Notes: a model not told the origin generated them from the letters alone. 64,000 nt of DNA from Bacillus sp. THAF10 (GCF_009363695.1 NZ_CP045403.1:2212001-2276000), one strand, 5' to 3'. Positions 46,517 through 58,043 are shown, counted from the stretch's first letter. Numbers and translations: made by a program.

Positions 46517-47715
46517 TTTTTCTCCCCTTCCATCTCTTTCATTAGCGTATGCACATCCTTGTCTCCTCTTCCTGATAAGCATATTAGAATGGACTCCTGT
46601 TTCTCCATTTTACGAGCTTCCTTAAAGGCAGTTGCTAGAGCATGTGCAGATTCAATAGCTGGGATAATGCCCTCTTCTTTAGCCAATAAATGAAGAGCAT
46701 CTAGTGCTTCTGAGTCCGTGACGCTTTCATAGTGTACCCTGTTACTTTCTTTTAGATAGGCATGCTCAGGCCCAATCCCAGGATAATCAAGTCCTGCTGA
46801 AATGGAATAAGGCTCCACAATTTGTCCATGTTCATCTTGTATGAGATAAGTCATAGATCCGTGAATGACCCCTTTTGTTCCTTTTGTCAGAGTGGCCGCA
46901 TGAAGAGGGGTATCAATTCCCTTCCCGGCTGCTTCAACCCCAATTAGGAGAACGTCATCATGAATGAAAGGAGCAAACATCCCAATAGCATTAGAACCGC
47001 CCCCAACGCATGCAACAATTTTATCTGGGAGTTTGCCTTCTTTTTCAAGAATTTGTTTTTTGGACTCTTCCCCAATGACACGTTGGAATTCACGTACCAT
47101 GAAAGGATATGGATGAGGACCAACCACAGAGCCGATCATGTAAAAATGATCCTCACAATGCTGAACCCAATAACGGATTGCTTCGTTTGTAGCATCCTTT
47201 AATGTCTTGTTTCCGCTCGTTGCCGGTATCACCTCTGCACCTAAAAGCTTCATGCGAAAAACATTTAATGCTTGCCGCTCTATATCTTCTTCTCCCATAA
47301 ACACCTTGCATTCAAGACCGAATTTCGCTGCCACCGTTGCGGCGGCCACACCATGCTGTCCGGCACCGGTTTCTGCAATAATTTTCTTTTTCCCTAGTCT
47401 TTTTGCAAGTAGCGCCTGGCCAATGGCATTATTTATTTTATGTGCTCCTGTGTGATTCAAATCTTCTCTTTTTAAATAGATTTTCGCACCACCAAGATAG
47501 CTTGTAAGTTTTTCAGCATAGGTAAGGGCGGTAGGTCTACCGGAATATTCTCTTAAATAATAATGATAATCTTCTAGAAATGCCGGGTCCTCTAACGCCT
47601 CCTTAAGTCCTTCCTCCAGTTCTTCAAGAGGTACCATCAATGTTTCTGGGACATATTTACCGCCGAACTCTCCGAACCTACCAAAGCTATCTGGACTCTG
47701 TACTTGTTTCATCAT
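46513..47715 (-). CDS. trpB: Tryptophan synthase beta subunit
   Basis: PLP enzyme condensing indole with serine. The PLP lysine is in [17 protein letters not shown] (about residue 92). The phosphate-binding loop is [12 protein letters not shown] (about 232). [13 protein letters not shown] at the N-terminus is invariant in the family. Length is 400 aa. The ATG at 47715 lies inside the end of trpF (29-nt overlap); a second ATG follows at once. Confidence 0.97.
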   Translation of the reverse strand: MMKQVQSPDSFGRFGEFGGKYVPETLMVPLEELEEGLKEALEDPAFLEDYHYYLREYSGRPTALTYAEKLTSYLGGAKIYLKREDLNHTGAHKINNAIGQALLAKRLGKKKIIAETGAGQHGVAAATVAAKFGLECKVFMGEEDIERQALNVFRMKLLGAEVIPATSGNKTLKDATNEAIRYWVQHCEDHFYMIGSVVGPHPYPFMVREFQRVIGEESKKQILEKEGKLPDKIVACVGGGSNAIGMFAPFIHDDVLLIGVEAAGKGIDTPLHAATLTKGTKGVIHGSMTYLIQDEHGQIVEPYSISAGLDYPGIGPEHAYLKESNRVHYESVTDSEALDALHLLAKEEGIIPAIESAHALATAFKEARKMEKQESILICLSGRGDKDVHTLMKEMEGEKK

Positions 47716-48349
47716 GCTTCACCTTACTTTCTATGAAATTCATTTTTGCTACATCCTTGCTAAAATCCGTTTCGATACCGCTTGAAATATCAATGCCTTC
47801 AGGTTGATACGAAAGTAACTCTTCAATTGTTTCACCATTCACTCCACCTGCGATAAAACAGGGAATACTAATTTCTTTAGCCTGCCTTTGGTAGTGTGGT
47901 ATAGCCTCCCAATCAAAGCGGGTTCCTGTTCCTCCGTATTGACTACCCTTTTTACTGTCAACTACGATGCCTTGTATAAGATCTTTGTAGGGTGCTAGAT
48001 TAAACTGTTCTTGGCTCTTATGGTGGATGACCTTCCAAATTTCTGCGTTCGTGCTTTCTTTTAGCTCTTTAATAAAGGAAGGTTCTTCCTCTCCATGGCA
48101 TTGTATAACATCAAGATGGACTTCTTTTGTTATCTGAACAATCTCTGTTATTGCTTGATTGACAAATACACCAACAAGCTTTTTGTCTCCAGGTGGATTT
48201 TCCTTTAACCAGCTTGCAACCTGTTTAGATTGAACCTGGCGTTTACTATCGGCAAATATAAATCCAAGATAATTCGCTTTGGATTGTCGCGCTTTAAAAT
48301 AATCATCACGGCTTTTTATTCCACAGTATTTTAATAAGGTATTAGACAT
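47687..48349 (-). CDS. trpF: Phosphoribosylanthranilate isomerase
   Basis: Amadori rearrangement before ring closure. The catalytic Cys is in [11 protein letters not shown] (about residue 7), and the Asp in [20 protein letters not shown] (about 128). The C-terminal [13 protein letters not shown] and GIDISSGIE bind phosphate. Length is 220 aa. The start is ATG 48349, overlapping the trpC stop, with GGTGAG upstream. Confidence 0.95.
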   Translation of the reverse strand: MSNTLLKYCGIKSRDDYFKARQSKANYLGFIFADSKRQVQSKQVASWLKENPPGDKKLVGVFVNQAITEIVQITKEVHLDVIQCHGEEEPSFIKELKESTNAEIWKVIHHKSQEQFNLAPYKDLIQGIVVDSKKGSQYGGTGTRFDWEAIPHYQRQAKEISIPCFIAGGVNGETIEELLSYQPEGIDISSGIETDFSKDVAKMNFIESKVKHDETSTESR

Positions 48350-49112
48350 GAATACTCTCACCAAATAGTCTTTTAACCCCTATCCCCGGAGAAATATCCT
48401 TCATAAATGCTTCTCCTACTAAGACAGCGTTTGCGCCGTACTCTGACACTTGTTGTAAATCTCCCGATGTTAAAATACCACTCTCGCTAACTAGCAACGA
48501 TTCGGGGGGAATAAACTCCGCAAGCTCTCTTGTTGTATTTGTTGAAGTGGTGAAGGTCTGTAAATCCCGGTTGTTCACACCGATGATTTTCGGCGTAAAG
48601 GTATTTAGCATGGACTTTAAACGCTTAAGGCTATGAACTTCGACTAGTACATCTAACCCTTTTTCCATCGCCATCTCATAAAATTTTACTAATGTTTCAT
48701 CTGGCAAAATTTCCGCTATTAAAAGAATTGCATCTGCACCAATTCTTACACTTTCTTCAATTTGCAAGGAATCGATTATAAAATCCTTACGTAAAACGGG
48801 CAGCTGAGTGGTTTCTTTCACAGTCATTAGATCATGCTTAGAGCCTTTAAAATAACTCTGATCTGTTAAAACGGATATGCAATCCACCCCTACTTTTTCA
48901 TATTCGGCACCAATATCAATAGGAGAATACCTCTCTTTTAACACTCCTTTTGAAGGAGATGCTTTTTTCATCTCAGCAATAACCCCTATGTTCCTTTTTG
49001 GGTTTTTCAGTGCGTCATAGAAAGAATATTTTGCCACTTTTTTTGTTGGTGGCAGCACCAAGCTTGCCACTTCCTGTTTTTTTGTTTGGACAATTTTAGT
49101 TAACAAGCTCAT
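48342..49112 (-). CDS. trpC: Indole-3-glycerol phosphate synthase
   Basis: TIM-barrel enzyme closing the indole ring. IAEMKKASPSKGVL (about residues 44-57) holds the catalytic Lys. VLRKDFIID and LLIAEIL are further active-site strands, and VSESGI binds phosphate. Length 256 aa is typical. AAGGGAGTGA precedes the ATG. It overlaps trpD by 17 nt, so translation is coupled. Confidence 0.96.
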   Translation of the reverse strand: MSLLTKIVQTKKQEVASLVLPPTKKVAKYSFYDALKNPKRNIGVIAEMKKASPSKGVLKERYSPIDIGAEYEKVGVDCISVLTDQSYFKGSKHDLMTVKETTQLPVLRKDFIIDSLQIEESVRIGADAILLIAEILPDETLVKFYEMAMEKGLDVLVEVHSLKRLKSMLNTFTPKIIGVNNRDLQTFTTSTNTTRELAEFIPPESLLVSESGILTSGDLQQVSEYGANAVLVGEAFMKDISPGIGVKRLFGESIHV

Positions 49113-50121
49113 TCACTCCCTTACATTGAAGTTTCGCTAGCAAGCGATACGGCTCACCATTTTCCACTAAATCCTTTGCAAGTGTAACCCCACTTTTGAG
49201 ATCCTTTACAAGCCCTGAGACATAAAGAGCTGCTCCCGCATTGAAACAAACAATCTGTTTTGCACTTTTATTGGCTGTATTTGTAAAAATTTTGTGAATT
49301 AAAGTTGCACTTTGCCTACTATTTATGACTTGTATATCCTCCATGCGACCCTTTTCCAAACCTACATCCTCTGGGGAGATTGTATAGGAGGTTATTCTTC
49401 CATCTTTCACTTCCACTACATGAGTATTTGCTGCGATAGAAAGCTCGTCTAACCCGTCCTCACCGCACACAATCATCACATGCTCAGATCCAAGCTCTTG
49501 AAGTACCTTGGCCATCTTATGAGCGTATTCCTTAGAAAACACCCCAATCACTTGTTTTTTACATCTTACGGGATTGGCTAATGGTCCAAGTAAATTAAAT
49601 ATAGTTCGAAATCCAATTTCTTTTCTAGGTGCCACCGCATGCTTCATGGCTTCGTGATAGATTGGTGCAAATAGAAAGCTCATTCCTTTTTCCTCTAGTG
49701 TAGAGGTAGCCTCTACTAATGATTGCTGTACTGGTACTTGAAGAAGCTCTAGCACATCAGCACTTCCACTCGCAGAAGAGACCGCCCTATTCCCATGTTT
49801 GGCTACCTTTGCACCTCCACTTGCTGCTACGATGGCTGCAGCAGTGGAAATATTAAACGTTGAGGCACCATCACCGCCGGTACCGCATGTATCAATTAAG
49901 TGAGGATGCGCATAATTAATTGGTTTCATATGGTTTCGCATCGCCTTGGTAAAACCGAGCATTTCCCCCTCACTTTCTCCTCTAAAACGAAGAATGGAGA
50001 TAAAGCTGGCAATCTGACTAGAGGTTACTACCCCGTTCATCATTAAGTCCATGGCGTGTTCTGCTTCTTTACTGGAGAGTTGTTTCCCTTCAATAAGCTT
50101 TGTTAAGTAACCCTTAAACAT
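49096..50121 (-). CDS. trpD: Anthranilate phosphoribosyltransferase
   Basis: Joins anthranilate to PRPP. The glycine-rich PRPP loop is DTCGTGGDGASTFNIST (about residues 78-94). KHGNRAVSSASGSADVLE follows, with the anthranilate and metal ligands. There is no fused amidotransferase domain. Length 341 aa is usual. It overlaps trpE by 8 nt. Confidence 0.96.
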   Translation of the reverse strand: MFKGYLTKLIEGKQLSSKEAEHAMDLMMNGVVTSSQIASFISILRFRGESEGEMLGFTKAMRNHMKPINYAHPHLIDTCGTGGDGASTFNISTAAAIVAASGGAKVAKHGNRAVSSASGSADVLELLQVPVQQSLVEATSTLEEKGMSFLFAPIYHEAMKHAVAPRKEIGFRTIFNLLGPLANPVRCKKQVIGVFSKEYAHKMAKVLQELGSEHVMIVCGEDGLDELSIAANTHVVEVKDGRITSYTISPEDVGLEKGRMEDIQVINSRQSATLIHKIFTNTANKSAKQIVCFNAGAALYVSGLVKDLKSGVTLAKDLVENGEPYRLLAKLQCKGVNELVN

Positions 50122-51634
50122 GTGGCAACGCCCCTTCCGTATCTTTGGAAAAATAGTTGTTTGCTATTTGAATGGTCTCAATTAATGCAGAAGCCTTATT
50201 AATCGTTTCCTCCCATTCCAGCTCTGGAACAGAATCAGCGACAACTCCAGCTCCAGCTTGCACATAAAAGGAGCTTCCTTTTTTCTGAATGGTCCGAATG
50301 GTAATGCAGGAATCAATATTGCCATCAAAGCCTATATAACAGATAGCTCCAGCGTAGGTATTACGGCTTGAGGGCTCCAATTCCTGTAGTATTTGCATCG
50401 CTCTCACCTTTGGAGCACCTGACACCGTTCCAGCTGGAAATGCTGCGAGCAAGGCATCTACAGGAGAGTAAGTTTCCTTCAGTTCTGCAGTAACAATTGA
50501 GATCAGATGCATTACTCGAGAAAAATAAACTAGCTCTTTAATAACCGGCGTTTCCACAGAACCATAACGGGCTACTCTTCCTAAATCATTTCTTGCAAGA
50601 TCCACAAGCATATAATGCTCTGCCTGCTCTTTTTCATCTTCTAGAAGTTCTTTTGCAAGCAGTTGGTCTGCTTTTGTTGACTCTCCTCTTTTGCGAGTTC
50701 CTGCAATCGGGTGTATTTCAAGCTTGTTATCTTGAATTTGAATTAGCCGTTCTGGTGAACTTCCAATTAACTCCATGTCATCAAACACTAGGTAAAATAG
50801 ATATGGAGAAGGATTTTGTTTTCTAAGCACACGATATACATCAAAGCCATCCATGTTTGCTTGTAGCTCAAAGCGCTGAGATAAAACGCATTGAAAAATG
50901 TCACCTGCTTGTATATAGTCCTTAATTTTATCAACATGAGCTAAAAAGCTTGCCTTTGTGTAATTAGAATGAACCGGAAGTTTCTCTTTATCTTCATGAC
51001 TCTCAATTAAGCTTTCTGATTCTGCTCGTACTCTTAGCTTCTGTACGTTTTGGGCTATAAGTCTTTTCGCATCGGAATAACGTTGTTCTAACTCATTCTT
51101 ACTTTCTTTTCCGTTCAAGCGGATGTAATGAATGAAATGCAATTCATTTTTTTTATGATCGCATACGACAATATCTTCACAATATAAGAGGTTGACTGTC
51201 GGTTCTCCACCATATTGAGGATGGACGGGAACCTTCTCCATACTTGGGATAAAATCGTAGCTCAAGTAGCCAACTGCTCCCCCTGTAAAGCCCAGTTTTT
51301 TATCCAAAAGCTTCACTTGCAAAAGACTATTCGTGTGCTCTAATACCTTTTTTAGACTAGGTGAGGAATATAACACTTCTCCTGAGCCCGTTTTTTTCAA
51401 CTCTATTGTGGCATTTGTGGCTATTATTTTCATAAAAGGGTTCAGACCGATAAATGAAAATCTTGCCCATTCCGAATTAGGTTCCTTGCTTTCAAGAATA
51501 TAGGAAGCTTGTTCCCTTAAACGCTGAAAGATGGCTACAGGTGTTAAGGTATCTTCAAAAAATGTTTCAACAATTGGGATAGTTTTACATGATTTGCTAT
51601 CTTTCAAAAAAGTAGCAAACGCTTGAGTGTGCAT
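50114..51634 (-). CDS. trpE: Anthranilate synthase component I
   Basis: Chorismate to anthranilate, using ammonia from a separate glutaminase subunit. The C-terminal chorismate-binding domain carries IAGTRKRG, DLARNDLGRV and PAGTVSGAPKVRAM. The N-terminal allosteric part includes LESKEPNSEWARFSFIG, near the usual tryptophan site. Length is 506 aa. GGAGGAG lies before the ATG; in B. subtilis TRAP also affects access to this region. No trpG is present in this operon; as in B. subtilis it is presumably shared with folate genes elsewhere. Confidence 0.97.
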   Translation of the reverse strand: MHTQAFATFLKDSKSCKTIPIVETFFEDTLTPVAIFQRLREQASYILESKEPNSEWARFSFIGLNPFMKIIATNATIELKKTGSGEVLYSSPSLKKVLEHTNSLLQVKLLDKKLGFTGGAVGYLSYDFIPSMEKVPVHPQYGGEPTVNLLYCEDIVVCDHKKNELHFIHYIRLNGKESKNELEQRYSDAKRLIAQNVQKLRVRAESESLIESHEDKEKLPVHSNYTKASFLAHVDKIKDYIQAGDIFQCVLSQRFELQANMDGFDVYRVLRKQNPSPYLFYLVFDDMELIGSSPERLIQIQDNKLEIHPIAGTRKRGESTKADQLLAKELLEDEKEQAEHYMLVDLARNDLGRVARYGSVETPVIKELVYFSRVMHLISIVTAELKETYSPVDALLAAFPAGTVSGAPKVRAMQILQELEPSSRNTYAGAICYIGFDGNIDSCITIRTIQKKGSSFYVQAGAGVVADSVPELEWEETINKASALIETIQIANNYFSKDTEGALPHV

Positions 51635-51700
51635 CGTATCTCCTCCATTTTTAGAAATGGAGAATGAGCAACATATAGAGGTGTGAAAGAATGAGGAAAA

Positions 51701-51735
51701 AATAAAAACCCAAAGACAGAGGATAGTCTTTGGGT
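51701..51735 (-). terminator. trp operon attenuator terminator
   Basis: ACCCAAAGAC (51726-51735 read on minus) pairs perfectly with GTCTTTGGGT (51708-51717 read on minus), followed by TTTTATTTTTT. It lies between the TRAP site and trpE and is expected to form when TRAP is tryptophan-loaded. Confidence 0.9.
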
Positions 51736-51754
51736 ATATAAATCAATATACATC

Positions 51755-51803
51755 CTAACCTCAGCTCTACTCATTCTCAGCTATTCTCTTCTCAACTCGA
51801 CTC
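51755..51803 (-). promoter_or_regulatory. TRAP binding site in the trp leader
   Basis: Reading the minus strand there are ten (G/T)AG triplets: GAG x4, TAG, GAG x4, TAG. Spacers are 2 nt (one of 3 nt), for 49 nt in total. This is the exact signature bound by the 11-mer TRAP ring. A small 5' hairpin, GGCG AAAG CGCC, lies upstream at 51815-51826. mtrB itself is at 59048. Confidence 0.93.
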
Positions 51804-51880
51804 TAACAAATATTGGCGCTTTCGCCCTAAACTAAAACTAACTTACACTAATCTAAAAATCTAACAATTACTTACTCCAT

Positions 51881-51909
51881 ACTCTATGACAGGTGCCTTT
51901 AATTGTCAA
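51881..51909 (-). promoter_or_regulatory. trp operon sigma-A promoter
   Basis: A perfect TTGACA -35 (51904-51909 on minus) lies in the last codons of aroH. A -10 TAGAGT (51881-51886) follows after 17 nt. It would start the leader RNA just upstream of the 5' hairpin and TRAP site. Confidence 0.7.
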
Positions 51910-52279
51910 CTGAAATTGTCTGATTCAAATCAGGTCTTAGTGAAACTGCATCATGTAAATAGACATGATGCACGTTCTTCTGTTCTATTTCTGTATTAAC
52001 TGTCAGCATCACTCTAATGCAGAAGGGCAAAGAATCTGGCACAGCAATTTCTCTCGTGCACATAACCGGAACATAATCCCATCCAGCAAACTTTCTCAAT
52101 GCTTTTGCAGGAAAACATGCAGTTATATCCTCCGTGACAGAAATCAGAACCTGAGCAACGGCGTCTGGATCAATGCGATTAGCAGCAATCATCTTGTGTA
52201 ATAATTCCTCTGTTTTTCCAATAATTTCGTTTTCTGAATTCTGTACCACCGTTGTAGCACCTCTAATTCCTCTAATCAC
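51899..52279 (-). CDS. aroH: Chorismate mutase, AroH type
   Basis: Trimeric monofunctional chorismate mutase giving prephenate for tyrA and hisC. MIRGIRGATTV at the start supplies the active-site Arg; CMREI-like MCTREIAV (about residue 87) and RPDL near the end are also conserved. Length 126 aa matches B. subtilis AroH. The gene's last codons contain the trp -35 element. It follows aroB after 26 nt. Confidence 0.96.
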   Translation of the reverse strand: MIRGIRGATTVVQNSENEIIGKTEELLHKMIAANRIDPDAVAQVLISVTEDITACFPAKALRKFAGWDYVPVMCTREIAVPDSLPFCIRVMLTVNTEIEQKNVHHVYLHDAVSLRPDLNQTISVDN

Positions 52280-52305
52280 CGAATTCCCCCTTTACCATAA
52301 GCTTC

Positions 52306-53400
52306 TTAATAGCACTCACTTAATACATCTAAAATGAGATCATCCTGCACCTTCTTGACCTTTACATGGCCCACTTTCTCCATCAATACCATATGTATAT
52401 GACCATCTTTTGTTTTCTTGTCTTTTTTCATCCATTCTAGTATCTGGGAAGGTGTCAAATCACTCTTAATAGAAGTTGGGAAGCCTAGCATTTTCCAGTA
52501 AGCACTCATTTCTTCTGACAGCACAAGCTCTGGATTTAGCCGTTCGCTTAATTTCGTTGCAAATAGCATACCAAGTGCCACACCGTCACCATGAGATATC
52601 TTACCGTAGCCGTAAGAAGCTTCAAGTGCATGACCAAGCGTATGACCAAAGTTTAAAATAGCTCTTAACCCTTGTTCTTTTTCATCCTGTGCAACCACTT
52701 CTGCTTTTATTTTTATGCCATTTTCAAGGCAAACAAGTAAACGCTCGGGAGTTAGGTCGTCCATTGTAAATACTTCATGTCTTAACCACTTATAGAAGGC
52801 AGCATCCCAAATTAGACTATGCTTGATTACCTCTGCAAATCCAGAGCGCAATTCTTCTTTTGGAAGGCTTTGCAAAAAGTTCACATCATACACTACCGCT
52901 TCTGGTTGATAAAAGGAGCCTATCATGTTTTTCCCAAGTGGATGGTTGATAGCCACCTTTCCCCCTACTGCACTATCATGCGCAAGCAGTGTAGTAGGAA
53001 GTTGGATAAAGGAAATTCCTCGCATAAAGGTAGAAGCAACAAAGCCGGCAATGTCTCCAACAACTCCTCCACCAAGGGCAAGAATTGCGGAATGACGATC
53101 TAGTCCTTTTTCTAAAGCTACTGTTTGAATAGCATAAAAATTTTCAAAGGATTTTGCATCTTCGCCGTGTTTCAGTACGAACGTATGAACAGTGTAAGCA
53201 TCGCTTAGCTGTGACACAATCGAAGGAAGATAAAGCCTCTCTACACAATCATCTGTTACAATTAAAAGTTTGGATGGCTTGTTTGGAATTCTTTGTAAAA
53301 TGTCGTGAAGATGAGTAGAAGCCTTTCTTCCAACTAAAACAGGATAGGTCTTTGTTTCAGTCTGCACACAAATCTCTTTGATGTTAGAACCTTCTAGCAT
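52306..53400 (-). CDS. aroB: 3-dehydroquinate synthase
   Basis: NAD+- and Zn2+-dependent second step of the shikimate pathway. [16 protein letters not shown] (about residues 95-110) is the NAD loop. Zinc ligands are expected in [25 protein letters not shown] and [10 protein letters not shown]. Length is 364 aa. The start is ATG 53400, inside the end of aroC (17-nt overlap); the longer frame is not needed. Confidence 0.97.
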   Translation of the reverse strand: MLEGSNIKEICVQTETKTYPVLVGRKASTHLHDILQRIPNKPSKLLIVTDDCVERLYLPSIVSQLSDAYTVHTFVLKHGEDAKSFENFYAIQTVALEKGLDRHSAILALGGGVVGDIAGFVASTFMRGISFIQLPTTLLAHDSAVGGKVAINHPLGKNMIGSFYQPEAVVYDVNFLQSLPKEELRSGFAEVIKHSLIWDAAFYKWLRHEVFTMDDLTPERLLVCLENGIKIKAEVVAQDEKEQGLRAILNFGHTLGHALEASYGYGKISHGDGVALGMLFATKLSERLNPELVLSEEMSAYWKMLGFPTSIKSDLTPSQILEWMKKDKKTKDGHIHMVLMEKVGHVKVKKVQDDLILDVLSECY

Positions 53401-54556
53401 CTTCTCGCATCCTTTGTACATTTTCTCTGATAGAATTCATTTGATCCTGTCCAAATTGTTCTACAATCGCCTTGGCTATTTCAAAAGCAACTACTGCTTC
53501 TGCTACAACACTAGCGGCAGGTACGGCACAACTGTCCGATCGCTCGATACTTGCTTGGAAAGGCTCTTTCGTATCGATGTCCACACTTTGTAGTGGTTTA
53601 TAAAGCGTAGGAATTGGTTTCATTACTCCTTTTACCACAATCGGCATGCCAGTTGTCATACCGCCTTCAAAGCCACCTAAATTATTGGAGAGCCTGTAAT
53701 ATCCGCGCTCTTCACTCCATGCAATTTCATCATGCACTTTGCTACCTGGAAGACTTGCAGCTTTAAAGCCTACTCCAAACTCAACACCCTTAAAAGCATT
53801 GATGCTCATCACAGCTGCTGCTAGCTTCGCATCAAGCTTTCGGTCGTAATGTACATAGCTTCCGACACCAGCTGGGATTCCTTCAACAATAACTTCGACT
53901 ATTCCACCAATGGAATCTCCATTTTGTTTAGCAGTATCAATGGCATCCATCATTTCCTGCTCTACCACCTTGTCATAACAGCGAACTGGAGATGCTTCTG
54001 TTTTCTCTTTTAGATCACGAAGACTTTTAATTTCTTTTGGCGCAGCTTTTACTCCACCAATTTCTGTCACATGCCCTGCTACTACTATTCCAAGCTCTGC
54101 TAGAAATTTTCTAGCAACGGCACCTGCAGCCACTCTGACTGTCGTTTCCCGTGCTGAAGAGCGTTCAAGAACATTCCGCATATCTCGATGGCCATATTTA
54201 ATCGCGCCATTAAGGTCTGCGTGACCTGGGCGAGGCTTGGTTACTTTTCGCTTTACCTCTTCTTGTGCTTCATCTGAAATGGCTTCTATGCCCATAATTT
54301 TCGTCCAATGCTTCCAATCATCATTTACTACAGCTAAGGTGATTGGGGAACCTAGTGTGTAACCATGACGAACACCACTTAAAATTTGAACGGTATCCTT
54401 TTCAATCTGCATTCTTCTTCCTCGGCCATGGCCTTTTTGGCGTCTGGCGAGATCTTCATTAATATCATCTACCGTTAATGGTAGACCGGCTGGAACTCCT
54501 TCTAAAATGGTTGTTAATTGTGGTCCATGTGACTCGCCTGCTGTTAAATATCTCAT
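53384..54556 (-). CDS. aroC: Chorismate synthase
   Basis: FMN-dependent last step of the shikimate pathway. [20 protein letters not shown] starts the protein; [36 protein letters not shown] and the [10 protein letters not shown] block carry the FMN and substrate residues. Length is 390 aa. AAGGAGAGC precedes the ATG. It heads aroC-aroB-aroH-trp. In B. subtilis the gene is named aroF. Confidence 0.97.
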   Translation of the reverse strand: MRYLTAGESHGPQLTTILEGVPAGLPLTVDDINEDLARRQKGHGRGRRMQIEKDTVQILSGVRHGYTLGSPITLAVVNDDWKHWTKIMGIEAISDEAQEEVKRKVTKPRPGHADLNGAIKYGHRDMRNVLERSSARETTVRVAAGAVARKFLAELGIVVAGHVTEIGGVKAAPKEIKSLRDLKEKTEASPVRCYDKVVEQEMMDAIDTAKQNGDSIGGIVEVIVEGIPAGVGSYVHYDRKLDAKLAAAVMSINAFKGVEFGVGFKAASLPGSKVHDEIAWSEERGYYRLSNNLGGFEGGMTTGMPIVVKGVMKPIPTLYKPLQSVDIDTKEPFQASIERSDSCAVPAASVVAEAVVAFEIAKAIVEQFGQDQMNSIRENVQRMREDARRF

Positions 54557-54685
54557 TCTTATCAGCTCTCCTTTATCTCTTTAAAGCTTTTAAGCGTGTA
54601 AGTAAAATAATTATGTAATACTATACCATAAGTGTAGCGGATTGTACTAGTAAAAAAAAGCAGACTTAGAAAAAAGCATGCACGT

Positions 54686-54714
54686 TCAATAAAAAAAGCT
54701 GCCTATGGCAACTT

Positions 54715-54716
<2 letters not shown>
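54686..54716 (-). terminator. Probable terminator of cheR
   Basis: AAGCTGCC and GGCAACTT form a stem with one mismatch and a TAT loop (54697-54714), followed by TTTTTTATT on the minus strand. Confidence 0.55.
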
Positions 54717-55518
<802 letters not shown>

Positions 55519-55532
55519 TTATATGTATGATA

Positions 55533-55576
55533 AAGCAAAACACCTCCTCCATGATAATAGAAAAGGTGTTTTGCTT
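55533..55576 (-). terminator. Probable terminator of ndk
   Basis: AAGCAAAACACCT (55533-55545) is the perfect complement of AGGTGTTTTGCTT (55564-55576), with an 18-nt loop. The U tract is short (TTTATCAT), so efficiency is uncertain. Confidence 0.6.
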
Positions 55577-55604
55577 GCTAAAGCGTTTTCAATTTATAGT
55601 GGTA

Positions 55605-56051
55605 TTAGTTTACCCAGCTATCAATGTCACGTTTGTATTCTACAATACCTTCGCCGTTGAAGAAAAGACCAATTTCACGCTCTGCACTCTCTGGAGAATC
55701 AGAACCATGAATAATGTTCTTTCCAACGATAACAGCATATTCACCACGAATGGTTCCAGGTGCTGCATCTTTAGGGTTTGTAGCGCCCATCATTTGACGC
55801 GCGGTAGCGATTACATTTTCACCTTGCCAAACCATAGCGAATACAGGACCAGAAGTGATGAAATCTACAAGCTCTCCAAAGAACGGACGCTCTTTATGTT
55901 CACCGTAATGCTCTTCTGCAAGTTCTGTAGGGATTTGCATTAATTTTGCCCCAACAAGTTGAAAGCCTTTTTTTTCAAAACGAGAAACAATCTCCCCGAT
56001 TAAGTTACGTTGTACGCCATCAGGCTTCACCATTAAAAATGTTTTTTCCAT
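55605..56051 (-). CDS. ndk: Nucleoside diphosphate kinase
   Basis: Balances NTP and dNTP pools by phosphate transfer through a His. [20 protein letters not shown] is the typical start. The phospho-His is in [16 protein letters not shown] (about residue 115). Length 148 aa is standard. The start is ATG 56051 after GGGGTGGAG; an in-frame GTG at 56069 is too early. It lies between hepT and cheR, as in B. subtilis. Confidence 0.97.
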   Translation of the reverse strand: MEKTFLMVKPDGVQRNLIGEIVSRFEKKGFQLVGAKLMQIPTELAEEHYGEHKERPFFGELVDFITSGPVFAMVWQGENVIATARQMMGATNPKDAAPGTIRGEYAVIVGKNIIHGSDSPESAEREIGLFFNGEGIVEYKRDIDSWVN

Positions 56052-56164
56052 AATAATTCTCCACCCCATTACGATTATGTAAGGTTAGGTAAACTCTAAC
56101 CTATCAAAATATATCACGCTTTTTATAGAATCGCAACAGAAGATGGAGAATTATCTTAATATTT

Positions 56165-56346
56165 GGCTGTTTTCGCATTTTTTTTGCTCTGGGTATATTT
56201 TATACCTCCGTAATCAAGGTTGCTGTCGTTCTCTTTTCGTGAAGGGATAAATAAATATGTAGCAAATTCCCTTTACTTAATGAGTGGAAAAAGTCCTAAG
56301 GCGACTTTTTCTTCAGTTTTTAGCAACAATCTTTTAGAAAAGAGCC
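56165..56346. repeat. R4 intergenic repeat, copy 2
   Basis: About 182 bp with ends GGCTGTTTTC and GAAAAGAGCC. Shared internal blocks with copy 1 include GTAATCAA, GTTGCTGTCGT, CTCTTTTCGTGA and AGCAACAATCTTTTAG. The central stem is GAAAAAGTC/GACTTTTTC (56287-56295, 56303-56311). Its last base is the first base of the hepT stop codon. Confidence 0.85.
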
Positions 56347-57308
56347 TAATATTTCCGTTTTCCGATATATTTGGCAATATTATTAAACGTTCTTTTGGCA
56401 ACTCCTGCTGGGAGCATCTCAAGCTCTAAGAATGCCTTTTGAAGATAACGGTCACTAAGGGCAAAAGACCGAGAAATACCATCTGACTCCTTAATATCTT
56501 TAATAATTTCTTTTATCTCTTCTGGAGATGTACTTTCATTGACTTGACGAATTTTTTGATTTAACTTTTTGTTCTCCATCGCATATAAAGCTGGTAATGT
56601 CACATTTCCTTGAAGGAGATCACTTCCGGCTGGCTTGCCTAACTCTTTTTCGGTGGAAGTAAAATCTAAAATATCGTCGGTAATTTGAAAGGACATCCCT
56701 ACGTAATATCCGAACCAGTAAAGTCTTTTATGCACATCTTCGGGAACATTTGCTGCGATTGCTCCCAGCTGACAACTTACAGCAATAAGGATGGCGGTTT
56801 TTCTTTTGATTCTACGAAGGTAGGTACGGAGGTCTTGATCATAATTGTATTTATCTCTAATTTGTTCAATCTCACCTTTGCATAGTTCCACAATGGTGTT
56901 TGATAAAATACGGTGAGCTTCGATGCTCTCCACATTGGTCATTAATTCGAGCGAACGGGCAAAAATATAATCGCCCGTATACATTGCAATTCGGTTATCC
57001 CATTTGGATTTTATCGTTGGTTTTCCTCGTCTAATTTCCGCATCATCAATAACATCATCATGCACTAAAGAAGCCATGTGAATCAGTTCGAGTGCAACAG
57101 CAACATCTTTTACCTTTTGGATATTATAGTCACCTAGCTTCGCTGCAAGCAATACAAAAACAGGACGGATTCTTTTCCCTCCAGCTTGCAGCAAGTGCAT
57201 AGACGCCTCTTGCAGTAATGCTCTTTCAGACTGAATGGTGGAAACCAATTCATCTTCAATAACTTGCAAATCATTATTTAAAAAAGAATACATCATCTTT
57301 AATTTCAT
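56346..57308 (-). CDS. hepT: Heptaprenyl diphosphate synthase component II
   Basis: Catalytic subunit making the C35 side chain of menaquinone-7. The two aspartate-rich motifs are LVHDDVIDDAEIRRG (about residue 80) and FQITDDILDF (about 210). GGKRIRPVF precedes them. Length is about 320 aa. The start is ATG 57308 after AAAGGTGAC. It is third in hepS-menG-hepT, and its product needs HepS to be active. Confidence 0.96.
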   Translation of the reverse strand: MKLKMMYSFLNNDLQVIEDELVSTIQSERALLQEASMHLLQAGGKRIRPVFVLLAAKLGDYNIQKVKDVAVALELIHMASLVHDDVIDDAEIRRGKPTIKSKWDNRIAMYTGDYIFARSLELMTNVESIEAHRILSNTIVELCKGEIEQIRDKYNYDQDLRTYLRRIKRKTAILIAVSCQLGAIAANVPEDVHKRLYWFGYYVGMSFQITDDILDFTSTEKELGKPAGSDLLQGNVTLPALYAMENKKLNQKIRQVNESTSPEEIKEIIKDIKESDGISRSFALSDRYLQKAFLELEMLPAGVAKRTFNNIAKYIGKRKY

Positions 57309-57326
57309 GCAGGTCACCTTTAAACA

Positions 57327-58040
57327 TTAATTTTTAGGTTTTACTCCTAAATGCATGGCAGCAACTCCACCTGTATAAGCCTTGACATCTACTGGACGGA
57401 AACCTACTTCTTCAAACATTTCCTTTAGTTCTTTCATACCTGGAAAATCCTTTGCAGATTCATGTAGCCATGCATATTCTTTGTAGCTTTTTGCAAAGAC
57501 CTTTCCCAAAAAAGGCATCATGTAACCAAAATACAAAAAATATACTTGCCTGAAAATAGGCATTGTCGGTTGGGAAGTCTCTAGGCATACGACTTGTCCT
57601 CCTGGCTTTACGACTCGGTACATTTCTTTTAATACCTGATAGTAGTCTGGAACATTCCTAAGTCCAAAACCAATGGTAACATAGTCGAACGAATCATCTT
57701 CAAATGGAAGAGCCATCGCATTGCCGTGCACTAATTCGAGGTTTTCCATTCCGAGTTTTTTCACTTTTTCTTTCCCAATAGAGAGCATATTTTCACTAAA
57801 GTCTAGTCCAGTGACTTTTCCGTTTGATCCAACAGCTTCTGCCATAGATATTGCCCAATCACCTGTGCCACAGCAGACATCTAAAGCGCTTGCACCCTTT
57901 TGAACATTCATTCGTCTCATCGTGTCTTTACGCCATGCGATATGACGCTGAAAACTAATGACAGAATTCATTTGATCATAATTTTTATATATTTTTTCAA
58001 AAACACGATGAACTCTTTCTTCCTTTGATGGTTGTTGCAT
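57327..58040 (-). CDS. menG: Demethylmenaquinone methyltransferase MenG (UbiE)
   Basis: SAM-dependent last step of menaquinone synthesis. [20 protein letters not shown] (about residues 50-69) is motif [16 protein letters not shown] [10 protein letters not shown] and [25 protein letters not shown] are strong UbiE/COQ5 signatures. Length 237 aa is normal. It sits between hepS and hepT, 3 nt after the hepS stop. Confidence 0.97.
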   Translation of the reverse strand: MQQPSKEERVHRVFEKIYKNYDQMNSVISFQRHIAWRKDTMRRMNVQKGASALDVCCGTGDWAISMAEAVGSNGKVTGLDFSENMLSIGKEKVKKLGMENLELVHGNAMALPFEDDSFDYVTIGFGLRNVPDYYQVLKEMYRVVKPGGQVVCLETSQPTMPIFRQVYFLYFGYMMPFLGKVFAKSYKEYAWLHESAKDFPGMKELKEMFEEVGFRPVDVKAYTGGVAAMHLGVKPKN

Positions 58041-58043
58041 CGC

